From positions 1 to 23,808 of the forward strand of contig JBLNDO010000011.1 of NCBI GenBank assembly GCA_050261675.1: a stretch of 23,808 nt of DNA, in the 5' to 3' direction. The translations under genes were made by a program, and so were the position numbers. Shown one piece after another: positions 17,295 through 23,808 of the stretch; within the stretch, counting starts at the first letter, position 1; every line of letters starts with the position of its first letter. Source of the stretch: DASUBN01 sp050261675. GTDB lineage: Bacteria; Pseudomonadota; Gammaproteobacteria; Natronospirales; REEB76. The notes under the pieces are model-generated. The model made no database searches, was not told where the DNA came from, and saw only the letters and a program-made list of their open reading frames with translations.

Positions 17295-17412
17295 GAAGCA
17301 TTCCCTCGCCGGTGGTGTCCGGACGGTGTCCGGATCACTGTCCGGAAACCATCCTGCGGCCAGGTTCCAAGGGTGTGTTCTCAGCTCCCTTCAGGGAGCA
17401 CCCCCAGCTTCC
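17295..17412 (-). ncRNA. TPP riboswitch (THI element) aptamer with extended P4/P5 arm
   Basis: Read on the minus strand, stem P1 is GGAAGC (17412-17407) with GCTTC (17299-17295). The conserved HMP-sensing half follows: GGGGGTGC, a short P3 hairpin GCTCCC-TGAA-GGGAGC, then CTGAGA and ACACCC, then TTGGAACCTG. The pyrophosphate-sensing half is unusual. Between GAACCTG and CCGGCGAGGGAATGC there is a longer insert with three TCCGGAC-type repeats instead of the short AUCUGG-loop-CCAG arm. The 3' end GAGGGAATGC is canonical apart from one missing base. The element sits directly upstream of thiC. Confidence 0.85.
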
Positions 17413-17418
17413 GGAGGC

Positions 17419-17424
17419 ATTATA
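17419..17424 (-). promoter_or_regulatory. -10 element of the thiC promoter
   Basis: A consensus TATAAT on the minus strand lies 6 bases before the first base of riboswitch stem P1, so transcription would begin at or within the aptamer's first stem. No strong -35 is visible. Confidence 0.6.
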
Positions 17425-17564
17425 CGCCCAGGCAGAAACTGGCTGGATTCCACGGACCGTCTGACATTTGTAACCTGCACCGGTGACAGATTTCCTTGCC
17501 TCGGAGAGCCCGAGCGCTTAACCTTTGTGCCTGGAAACCTCCATGTTTCTTCGCTGAAATTCTT

Positions 17565-18218
17565 ATGGATATCCAAACCGCCCGTACCCAGATGGTCCAT
17601 CAGCAGATCCGCGCCTGGCACGTGCTGGAGGATCGCATCCTCGCCGTGTTCGACGCGCTGCCGCGGGACAAGTTCGTGCCCGAGGCCTACCGCAACATGG
17701 CCTATGCCGACGTGCAGCTGCCCCTGCCCCACGGCGAAGTCATGTGGGCGCCGAAGGTGGAAGGCCGCGCCCTGCAGGCGCTGGCTCCGCAACCCCAGGA
17801 AACGGTGCTGGAGATCGGCACCGGCAGCGGTTATTTCGCTGCCTGCCTCGCCAAACTTGGACGCGAAGTGCTCACGGTGGATATTCACCCGGACTTCGTG
17901 GAGAACGCCGGCAAAACCCTTAAGGGGTTGGGCGTCAAGAACGTGCGGGTCGAGACCCGCGACGGCACCCGGCTCGACTGGTGCACGGAACGCTACGACG
18001 TCATCGCCGTCACCGGCTCGTTGCCCACCTACGACCCGGCCTATGGCGCACGCCTCAACGTGGGCGGCCGGTTGTTCATGATCGTGGGCACCTCGCCCGT
18101 GATGGAAGCCCTGCTGGTCACACGCACCGGCGAGGACGCCTGGCGCACCGACTACCTGTTCGAGACCGACCTGCCGGCGCTCAAGAACGCCGCCCAGCCG
18201 CGGCATTTTCGGTTCTGA
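17565..18218 (+). CDS. PIMT-like SAM-dependent methyltransferase
   Basis: A protein of 217 residues related to protein-L-isoaspartate O-methyltransferase. The N-terminus MDIQTARTQMVHQQIRAWHV and RDKFVPEAYRNMAYADVQLPLPHG follow the PIMT layout, and the SAM site is VLEIGTGSGYFAACLA with VDIHPDF and RVETRDG. The canonical substrate loop (GQTISQP) is replaced by HGEVMWAPKVEGRALQAL, so isoaspartate repair is doubtful. This variant commonly sits beside a rhodanese and tolC. The ATG at 17565 is chosen over an upstream in-frame start because its N-terminus matches the family; no good ribosome site is seen. It is followed after 1 base by the rhodanese gene, so they form an operon. Confidence 0.88.
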   Translation: MDIQTARTQMVHQQIRAWHVLEDRILAVFDALPRDKFVPEAYRNMAYADVQLPLPHGEVMWAPKVEGRALQALAPQPQETVLEIGTGSGYFAACLAKLGREVLTVDIHPDFVENAGKTLKGLGVKNVRVETRDGTRLDWCTERYDVIAVTGSLPTYDPAYGARLNVGGRLFMIVGTSPVMEALLVTRTGEDAWRTDYLFETDLPALKNAAQPRHFRF

Positions 18219-18219
18219 C

Positions 18220-18543
18220 ATGGGCGCGGTGGCCCAGCTCTCCCCGCAGGCGGCCCAGGCCTTGCTCAAGGAAACCCGCGCGACCCTCCTGGACGTGCGC
18301 GAACCCTGGGAATACGACGAAGTGCACGTGGAGGGCTCGCTCCACATCCCCATGGGCGAGATCCAGAACCGCCTTGAGGAATTGAACTCCGCCCATAGCT
18401 ACGTGGTCATCTGCCATCACGGCAACCGCAGCCAACAGGTGGCCACCTTCCTGGTCTCCAAGGGCTTCTCCCAGGTAGCCAATCTCCGGGGCGGCATCGA
18501 TGCCTGGGCCCAGGAGGTGGACCCCGGGCTTCCCCGGTACTGA
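18220..18543 (+). CDS. Single-domain rhodanese (sulfurtransferase)
   Basis: A 107-residue cytosolic rhodanese-fold protein. The catalytic loop is CHHGNR (Cys65 to Arg70), with the family segments LLDVREPWEYDEVHVEGSLHIPMGEI before it and LVSKGFSQVANLRGGIDAWAQEVDP after it. The active Cys is present, so it can carry a persulfide and transfer sulfane sulfur; the acceptor is unknown. It starts 1 base after the methyltransferase stop and lies upstream of tolC. A link to the SQR/Blh module about 15 kb away is possible but not shown by the sequence. Confidence 0.93.
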   Translation: MGAVAQLSPQAAQALLKETRATLLDVREPWEYDEVHVEGSLHIPMGEIQNRLEELNSAHSYVVICHHGNRSQQVATFLVSKGFSQVANLRGGIDAWAQEVDPGLPRY

Positions 18544-18571
18544 AGGCCGGACCCCCCAGGGATTCCGGGCC

Positions 18572-18600
18572 TTGCCAGACTAGAGATATGGTGTTATATT
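18572..18600 (+). promoter_or_regulatory. Sigma70-type promoter of tolC
   Basis: TTGCCA (18572-18577), a 17-base spacer and TATATT (18595-18600), about 33 bases before the tolC ATG and 29 bases beyond the rhodanese stop. This gives tolC its own promoter in addition to possible read-through. Confidence 0.6.
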
Positions 18601-18632
18601 TGACTACAACACTTACCCCACGGAAGCGACCT

Positions 18633-20162
18633 ATGCGCAAGACGACCCTCGCCCTCGCCATCGGCGGCCTGCTCAGCGCCGCGGCCGCCCCCACCCAGGC
18701 GGCGGACCTCTGGGACATCTACCAGCTGGCCCTGAAGAACGACCCCACGTTCCTCCAGGCCCAGGCCAATTACGAGGCCACCACCGAGAACAAGGCCATC
18801 GCCCGGGCGGGCTACTTGCCGAGCGTCGGGGTGACCGGGTCGCGGACCATCACCCGCACCAGCGGACAGGTGCCCATCACCTATAACCCGACCACCAACT
18901 CCTATATCCAGGCGGAGACCACCTCGCACGACTACGACACGCGCTGGACCGCCCAGCTCACCCAGCCAATCTTCAATTGGGCCGCCTGGCAGGCCATCGA
19001 CCAGGCGGATGCCCAGGCCGCCCAGGCGGATGCCGAGTTCACCGCGGCCCAGGAGAGTCTGATCCTGCGCACCGCCACCGCCTACTTCAACGTGCTGAAT
19101 GCCCGCGACACCCTGGCGGCGGACCACGCCGCCACCGAGGCCAATGCCAAGCAGCTGGAGCAGGCCAAGGAGAAGTACGAAGTGGGCATGAGCGCCATCA
19201 CGGACGTGGAGAACGCCCAGGCGGCCTATGACCAGTCCGTGGCCAACGAGATCACCGCCCAGCAGCAGGTCACCACTGCCGAGGAGAACCTGCGCGCCAT
19301 CACAGGTCAGCAGGCGGGCGAACTCATGGAGCCCACCGAGGACATGCCGACCCGAGGCCCCGAACCCGCTAACGCCCAGCAGTGGGTGGACCAGGCCCTG
19401 AAGCAGAACCCCAACGTGTTGGCGGCCCAGTCTCAGGCGGACTCCGCGGATGCCAACGTGGGCATCAAGCGCGCCGGCCACTATCCGACGCTGGCCCTGA
19501 CCTTGAGTCATACCAAGAACACCGACAGCAATGTCTCCTCGCTGCCGTCGCTGAACGCCTTCAACGTCGGCCAGCTGACTGACATCAGCGGCAACGCCGC
19601 CATGCTGCAACTCTCGATCCCGCTGTTTGAAGGCGGCGGCACCCAGGCCCAGTTGAGCCAGGCGGAGCGCCAGTACGATGCCGCCATGGACAACGTGAAG
19701 CTCGTCACCCGCCAGACCGAACAGCAGGCGCGCACCGCCTATCTCGGCGTGCTCACCGGCGTGTCCCAGGTCCGCGCGCTCCGGCAGTCCGTGAAGTCCA
19801 ACCAGACCTCCATGGACGCCACCCAGACCGGCATGGAAGTGGGCACCCGCACCATCGTGGACGTGCTCACCGCCCGCCAGAACCTGCTCACCGCCCAGAC
19901 CGGCTTTTCGAACGCCCGCTATACCTATCTTGAAAGCCTCATGCAGCTGAAACAGGCAGCCGGCAACCTGACGGAGAGCGACATCAAGCAGATCAATGCC
20001 TTGATGCAGGTGAAGGTGCCGAACGCCGACATGGCCCTGCCGGAATCCGGCGCCGAGACCCCGGCTCCTGCCACGGGCACACAGGCCGCGCCGGCCACGG
20101 CAGCGCCTGCACCGGCCACCACGCCGGCTCCGGCGGCGAGCACCAAGCCGCCACATGCTTGA
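18633..20162 (+). CDS. tolC: TolC-family outer-membrane efflux channel
   Basis: A trimeric outer-membrane channel for type I secretion and RND/MFS efflux. The 509-residue protein starts at an ATG with GGAAG 6 bases upstream and has a signal peptide (MRKTTLALAIGGLLSAAAAPTQA, cleavage before ADLWDIYQLA). Two OEP repeats are visible, with strand and coiled-coil segments: LAQPIFNWAAWQAIDQADAQ-like LTQPIFNWAAWQ, then ATAYFNVLNARDTLAA, and in the second half LQLSIPLFEGGGTQAQLSQAE with RTAYLGVLTGVSQVRAL. The last ~45 residues are an Ala/Pro/Thr-rich tail beyond the barrel. It is followed by a bidirectional terminator. It can partner the RND adaptor and permease at 3.5-7.9 kb, which lack their own channel. 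Confidence 0.95.
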   Translation: MRKTTLALAIGGLLSAAAAPTQAADLWDIYQLALKNDPTFLQAQANYEATTENKAIARAGYLPSVGVTGSRTITRTSGQVPITYNPTTNSYIQAETTSHDYDTRWTAQLTQPIFNWAAWQAIDQADAQAAQADAEFTAAQESLILRTATAYFNVLNARDTLAADHAATEANAKQLEQAKEKYEVGMSAITDVENAQAAYDQSVANEITAQQQVTTAEENLRAITGQQAGELMEPTEDMPTRGPEPANAQQWVDQALKQNPNVLAAQSQADSADANVGIKRAGHYPTLALTLSHTKNTDSNVSSLPSLNAFNVGQLTDISGNAAMLQLSIPLFEGGGTQAQLSQAERQYDAAMDNVKLVTRQTEQQARTAYLGVLTGVSQVRALRQSVKSNQTSMDATQTGMEVGTRTIVDVLTARQNLLTAQTGFSNARYTYLESLMQLKQAAGNLTESDIKQINALMQVKVPNADMALPESGAETPAPATGTQAAPATAAPAPATTPAPAASTKPPHA

Positions 20163-20183
20163 AACGTAAACAACAGAACCGAT

Positions 20184-20214
20184 AAAAAAACCCGGCTTCG
20201 AGCCGGGTTTTTTT
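20184..20214. terminator. Bidirectional intrinsic terminator between tolC and waaA
   Basis: CCCGGCT-TCG-AGCCGGG, a 7-bp stem with a 3-base loop, is flanked by seven A on the left and seven T on the right. It therefore terminates tolC on the plus strand and waaA on the minus strand. Confidence 0.95.
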
Positions 20215-20241
20215 ATGGGAACCTCGGCCTCTCCGAGGCTT

Positions 20242-21519
20242 CTATTGCCGCCGATTGAGCTGGGCTTTGACGAGATCCAGGGCCCTGTCGAGGGCGCCGC
20301 GGTTCTGCATGACCTTGGCGCGCGCCATCTCGCCCACGCTCTTGCGCATGGCGGGGTTGCCCAGCAGCCACGCAGCCGCGTCCGCCAGAGTGGCGGAATC
20401 GTCCACCCGCGTGAGCACGCCCGCTTCCTGCATCATCTCCGCCACGTCCCGCACGTTGTCGAGATGGGGCCCGGCAAGCACCGGCAAACCCAGGGCCGCG
20501 GGTTCCAGCAGGTTGTGCCCGCCCACCGGCACCAGGGTGCCGCCCACGAAGGCCACGTCGCCGGCGGCGAAGAACCGCATGAGCTGCCCCAGCACGTCCA
20601 CCAACAGCACCTCGCCCGGTTTGAGGGAGACTTCCCCGGCGCTCAGGCGCCGGAAGCCCAGGCCGGCGGCAGTGATGGCCGCGGCCACGGCATTGGCCCG
20701 CTCCGGGTGGCGCGGCGCCAGCACCAGGATGGAATCGGGGTGTTTCTCCAGCACCCGGCGGAAGGCCTCGAGCAGGAGCGGCTCCTCGCCCTCCCGTGTG
20801 CTGCCCGCCACCCATACCGAAGCGCCGCCGAAGAGCTTCTGCCGCAGCGCCTGGCCCGCTTCCACGAGTTCCGGTCCGGCCTGCACGTCGAACTTGAGGT
20901 TGCCCATGACCGAAAGCTGGTCCTCCCGGGCCCCCAGGGCCCGGAAACGGGCCGCATCCGCCTCGCTCTGCACGGCGATAAGCTTCGCCTTCGAGAGGGC
21001 CGAGCGGGCCAGGGAGGCGAACGGGAGGCCTTGATAACGCTGGAAAGCACGCGCCGAAAGCCGCGCGCTCACCAAAAGGAGCGGGACGCGGCGCTTGGCC
21101 AGGGCCGCGTAGAGGTTGGGCCAGATCTCCGTTTCCAGGATCACCGCGACGGCGGGTTGGGTGCAGTTGAGGAAGCGGCTCACGAAGAACGGCAGGTCGT
21201 AGGGTATGAGCGAGACCACTACTTTCTCGCCGAACAGCTTGCGGGCGTGCTGCCGCCCGGTGGCGGTGAAGGTGGTCACGAGCAGCGGCCGGTCCGGATA
21301 CTTGCGATGCAGGGCCTGCACCAGCGGCGCGGCGGCGCGGATCTCGCCCACCGAGGCACCGTGCACCCAGATGGCGGTGCCGGGATGCAGGTAGGGCGAG
21401 CTGCCGAGCCGCTCGCCGAGCTTGTCCGGCGAGCCGGTCTGGCGCAGCGCCCGCCAGGCGAACCAGACGAACGCGAACGGCGCGAGCAACAACAGGGCGA
21501 GCGTGTAGAAAAACCGCAA
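20242..21519 (-). CDS. waaA: 3-deoxy-D-manno-octulosonic acid (Kdo) transferase
   Basis: Inner-membrane-anchored GT-B glycosyltransferase that adds Kdo to lipid IVA in LPS core assembly. It is 425 residues long. An N-terminal membrane anchor (residues 1-22) precedes KLGERLGSSP and the catalytic segment HGASVGEI (Glu59). Then come LETEIWPN (about 129-135), the CMP-Kdo-binding half with GSTREGEEPLLLEAFR, RHPERA and GGHNLLEPAALGLPVLAGPHLDN. All parts of the family are present. It begins 7 bases after the hldE stop, so hldE and waaA form an operon. It ends 27 bases before the bidirectional terminator. Confidence 0.97.
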   Translation of the reverse strand: MRFFYTLALLLLAPFAFVWFAWRALRQTGSPDKLGERLGSSPYLHPGTAIWVHGASVGEIRAAAPLVQALHRKYPDRPLLVTTFTATGRQHARKLFGEKVVVSLIPYDLPFFVSRFLNCTQPAVAVILETEIWPNLYAALAKRRVPLLLVSARLSARAFQRYQGLPFASLARSALSKAKLIAVQSEADAARFRALGAREDQLSVMGNLKFDVQAGPELVEAGQALRQKLFGGASVWVAGSTREGEEPLLLEAFRRVLEKHPDSILVLAPRHPERANAVAAAITAAGLGFRRLSAGEVSLKPGEVLLVDVLGQLMRFFAAGDVAFVGGTLVPVGGHNLLEPAALGLPVLAGPHLDNVRDVAEMMQEAGVLTRVDDSATLADAAAWLLGNPAMRKSVGEMARAKVMQNRGALDRALDLVKAQLNRRQ

Positions 21520-21526
21520 GGGAAAC

Positions 21527-22948
21527 TCAGGATTTCCGCTGGATGGTCTTGATGGTGTTGGTGGTCGATACCCCGTCCACCAGCGGGATAATCTTCACTT
21601 CCCCGCCGTTCTGGGTCACACATTTATAACCCGCCACGTCCTCGGCATTGTAATCGCCGCCCTTCACCAGCACATCCGGCAGGAGCTTGCAGATGAGCCG
21701 TTCGGGCGTGTCCTCGGAGAAGGGCACCACCCAGTCCACGCAGGAGAGCGCTGCGAGCACCTTCATGCGGTTTTCCACGCTGTTGACCGGCCGCGTCGGG
21801 CCCTTGAGGCGCTTCACCGAGGCGTCGTCATTCACCGCCACCACCAGCCGGTCGCCCAATTTGCGGGCCTCCTCCAGGTAGGACACATGGCCCACATGCA
21901 GGATGTCGAAAACGCCGTTGGTCATGACGATGCGCTCGCCCTGGCTCCGGGCATGGGACAAGGCGTCGGTGACGGCGGCTTCGGAGAGCACGCCGCTGCC
22001 GCTGCGGCTGTGGGCCGTGAGCCGCAGTTCCGTGGAGGTGACGCTGGCCGCGCCGAGCTTGCCCACCACGATGCCGGCCGCGAGATTGGAAAGCGCCGCC
22101 GCGTGGGCGAAATCCAGGCCCGCCCCGAGACCCGCCGCCAACACCGCGATCACCGTGTCGCCGGCGCCGGTCACATCCGAGACCTCCAGGGCCTGGGTGG
22201 GGAGATGCAGCGGCTTTTGGCCTGCTTCGAGCAGCGTCATGCCGTGCTCGCTGCGGGTGACGAGCAGGGCCTTGAGACCGAGGTCGTCCCGGAGCTTTTC
22301 GCCTTTCTTGACGATGGTCGCCTCGTCCGGGCACTCGCCCACCACCGCCTCCAGCTCCGCCAGATTCGGCGTGATGAGGGTGGCGCCCCTGTATTTGGTG
22401 AAGTCGCGGCCCTTGGGGTCCACCAGAACCGGCTTGCCGGCCGTGCGGGCCGCGGCGATGAGCTCCTGCACCTGGGAAAGGCTGCCCTTGCCGTAATCCG
22501 AGAGGATCACCACCTGGGTGTTCTTCACCTCCGATTTGAAGGCCGGCAGGAGCGGCGCGGACTCGAAGTGGCCGAAGGTCTCCTCGAAATCCAGCCGGAT
22601 CAATTGCTGGTGGCGCGACAGCACCCGCAGCTTGGTGATGGTCGCGGCGTTCTTCAGGCGTGTGAAATGGCAGCTGACGCCGCGCTTCTGCATGGCGTAG
22701 ATCAGACTATCGGCCACGGCGTCGTCGCCGGTGATGCCGAGCACGCTGGCGTGCACGCCCAGGCTCGCCAGGTTCACCGCCACGTTGCCGGCGCCGCCGG
22801 GGCGCTCCTCGGTGTTGCGCACGTGCACCACCGGCACCGGCGCTTCCGGCGAGATGCGCTGGGTGGCGCCGAACCAGTAGCGGTCCAGCATCACGTCGCC
22901 CGCCACCAGCACGCGCACTTGGTCGAATTGCGGAACGCTGACCTGCAT
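21527..22948 (-). CDS. hldE: Bifunctional heptose 7-phosphate kinase / 1-phosphate adenylyltransferase
   Basis: Two-domain enzyme making ADP-heptose for LPS inner core. The N-terminal ribokinase-like domain (about 1-315) shows VAGDVMLDRYWFG, PGGAGNVAVNLASLG and the ATP/catalytic motif DVTGAGDT (258-265). The C-terminal cytidylyltransferase-like domain (about 335-473) shows TNGVFDILHVGH (343-354, with the HxGH motif) and NDDASVKRLKGPTRPVN. Its length (473) is normal for the fused form. An extended -10 promoter lies upstream. It is the first gene of a two-gene LPS operon with waaA, divergent from an lpxL-type gene. Confidence 0.97.
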   Translation of the reverse strand: MQVSVPQFDQVRVLVAGDVMLDRYWFGATQRISPEAPVPVVHVRNTEERPGGAGNVAVNLASLGVHASVLGITGDDAVADSLIYAMQKRGVSCHFTRLKNAATITKLRVLSRHQQLIRLDFEETFGHFESAPLLPAFKSEVKNTQVVILSDYGKGSLSQVQELIAAARTAGKPVLVDPKGRDFTKYRGATLITPNLAELEAVVGECPDEATIVKKGEKLRDDLGLKALLVTRSEHGMTLLEAGQKPLHLPTQALEVSDVTGAGDTVIAVLAAGLGAGLDFAHAAALSNLAAGIVVGKLGAASVTSTELRLTAHSRSGSGVLSEAAVTDALSHARSQGERIVMTNGVFDILHVGHVSYLEEARKLGDRLVVAVNDDASVKRLKGPTRPVNSVENRMKVLAALSCVDWVVPFSEDTPERLICKLLPDVLVKGGDYNAEDVAGYKCVTQNGGEVKIIPLVDGVSTTNTIKTIQRKS

Positions 22949-22983
22949 GCAAGCACCTGAAATCCAATCGAAAACCGCGGGGA

Positions 22984-22992
22984 ATCATAGCA
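22984..22992 (-). promoter_or_regulatory. Extended -10 promoter of hldE-waaA
   Basis: On the minus strand TGC followed by TATGAT (22989-22984) matches the TGn extended -10 form, and it lies about 36 bases upstream of the hldE ATG. No good -35 is present, as expected for this class. Confidence 0.5.
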
Positions 22993-23011
22993 TGCGAGGT
23001 GCAGAGCAATT

Positions 23012-23017
23012 TATACT
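23012..23017 (+). promoter_or_regulatory. Candidate -10 element of the lpxL-type gene
   Basis: TATACT lies 9 bases before the ATG at 23027. A start site at the usual distance would fall about 3 bases before the ATG, so the transcript would be almost leaderless. No ribosome site and no good -35 are seen. Confidence 0.35.
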
Positions 23018-23026
23018 GCGCCCACG

Positions 23027-23808
23027 ATGAAGCGCGCCTTCCTCAAACCCCGCTACTGGCCCGTCTGGCTGCTGTTGGGATTCGTCCGGTTGGCGATACT
23101 CCTCCCCTATCCGGTGCAGCTCGGCCTCGGGCGCACCCTCGGTTGGCTGCTGCGCCACGCCGCCAAGCGCCGCTGGCGCATCACCCTCGTGAATCTGGAG
23201 CGCTGCTTCCCGGAGCTGGACGCCCCCGCGCGCGAGGCGCTCGCGCGCCGGCATTTCGATTCCCTGGGGATGGCGTTCCTGGAAATCGGCATGTGCTGGT
23301 GGGCGGACGCCGCGCGTCTCAAGAAGCTCGTCCATATCGAGGGGGTGGAGAACCTGCATGCCGCCCGCGCCAAGGGCAAGGGCGTAATCCTGCTTTCCGC
23401 CCATTTCACCACCCTGGAAATCGGCGGCCGCCTCCTCGGACTCGCCACGGACTTCCACCTCATGTACCGCCCCAATCAGAATGCACTGATCGAGGAGGTC
23501 ATGCGGCGCAGCCGCGAGCGCCATTTCGACCGCGCCATCCCGCGTAACGACGTGCGCCTCATGCTGAAGAGCCTCAAGGACGGCAAACCCGTGTGGTACG
23601 CTCCCGACCAGGGCTACCGCGGCAAGAACAGCGAGATGATCCCCTTCTTCGGCATCCCGGCCCCCACCAACACCGCCACCTCGCGGCTGGCGCGCGCCAG
23701 CGGCGCGCCGGTGGTGCCGTTCTTCGTGGAACGCCTGCCCGGCACCCAGGGCTACGCGCTGTCCTTGGAGCCGGCGCTGGAAGGCTTTCCAGGGGATGAC
23801 CCCGCGGC
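23027..23808 (+). CDS. lpxL: Lipid A lauroyl/myristoyl acyltransferase (LpxL/HtrB type), 3' end outside window
   Basis: Inner-membrane acyl-ACP-dependent acyltransferase that adds a secondary acyl chain to Kdo2-lipid IVA. The 260 residues present include an N-terminal membrane anchor (about 11-32), NLERCFPEL, the catalytic HxxxxE motif in SAHFTTLEIGG (His126, Glu131), MYRPNQNALIEEVMRRSR, and the downstream DQGYRGKNSEMIPFFGIPAPT segment. The family is about 300 residues, so roughly 40 are missing beyond the edge. The start matches the family N-terminus but lacks a ribosome site. It is divergent from hldE across 78 bp, consistent with an LPS-assembly cluster. Paralogue assignment (LpxL versus LpxM/P) is not settled. 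Confidence 0.93.
   Translation, partial: MKRAFLKPRYWPVWLLLGFVRLAILLPYPVQLGLGRTLGWLLRHAAKRRWRITLVNLERCFPELDAPAREALARRHFDSLGMAFLEIGMCWWADAARLKKLVHIEGVENLHAARAKGKGVILLSAHFTTLEIGGRLLGLATDFHLMYRPNQNALIEEVMRRSRERHFDRAIPRNDVRLMLKSLKDGKPVWYAPDQGYRGKNSEMIPFFGIPAPTNTATSRLARASGAPVVPFFVERLPGTQGYALSLEPALEGFPGDDPA

Noticed and set aside
17249..17338. Longer ThiC N-terminus starting at 17338
   Set aside because: The extra 30 residues would be translated from the riboswitch aptamer and platform. The ATG at 17248 has a ribosome site and gives the normal family length.
17496..17524. TTGCCT-N17-TAACCT as promoter of the methyltransferase-rhodanese pair
   Set aside because: Only three of six bases match at the -10, so I did not list it as a feature.

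Overview
The window is GC-rich chromosomal DNA from a Gram-negative bacterium, most likely a gammaproteobacterium with sulfide-oxidising ability. The evidence is a lipid A/LPS core gene set (waaA, hldE, an lpxL-type acyltransferase), TolC, an outer-membrane beta-barrel protein, a proton-pumping pyrophosphatase and a sulfide:quinone oxidoreductase closely resembling the Acidithiobacillus type. I name no genus. No rRNA, tRNA, CRISPR array, insertion sequence or origin was seen.

Left part (1-11.2 kb): hppA enters from the left edge and ends at a strong intrinsic terminator. Converging on it, all on the minus strand, is a block that looks like a sulfide/persulfide response module. In transcription order it holds a Blh/ETHE1-type persulfide dioxygenase, a CPBP intramembrane protease, then a promoter/operator region, a small DUF2892 (YgaP-like) membrane protein, an ArsR-family regulator with the two cysteines and 66-residue spacing of SqrR/BigR persulfide sensors, an RND adaptor lipoprotein, an RND permease, and sqr. 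The adaptor to permease and the DUF2892 to regulator junctions overlap by 4 bases. A perfect AT-rich inverted repeat overlaps the -10 element and spacer of a good sigma70-type promoter in front of the DUF2892 gene. A cation diffusion facilitator gene is transcribed divergently from the dioxygenase gene.

Middle part (11.2-15.4 kb): small, mostly minus-strand genes. These are a tail-anchored protein with two internal repeats, a MAPEG protein, an outer-membrane barrel protein, an acidic DUF6763-like protein (plus strand), a LprI-like secreted protein, a cyclase-family protein and an AT-rich (about 38% GC by hand count) gene of foreign character lodged between thiC and the cyclase. FNR/ANR-type boxes (TTGAT-N4-RTCAA and close variants) recur upstream of sqr, the DUF2892 operon, the barrel protein and the DUF6763 gene, suggesting an oxygen-responsive regulon. 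A 30-codon relic at 13518-13607 joins the start of the MAPEG gene to the end of the cyclase gene.

Right part (15.4-23.8 kb): thiC is preceded by a TPP riboswitch whose P4/P5 arm is unusually long and whose RBS-sequestering switch can be read directly. Divergent from it run a PIMT-like methyltransferase, a rhodanese and tolC. A bidirectional terminator separates tolC from the converging hldE-waaA operon, and an lpxL-type acyltransferase runs off the right edge.

The most interesting candidate system is the persulfide-sensor-controlled RND efflux operon combined with sqr and the persulfide dioxygenase. Its function is inferred, not shown.
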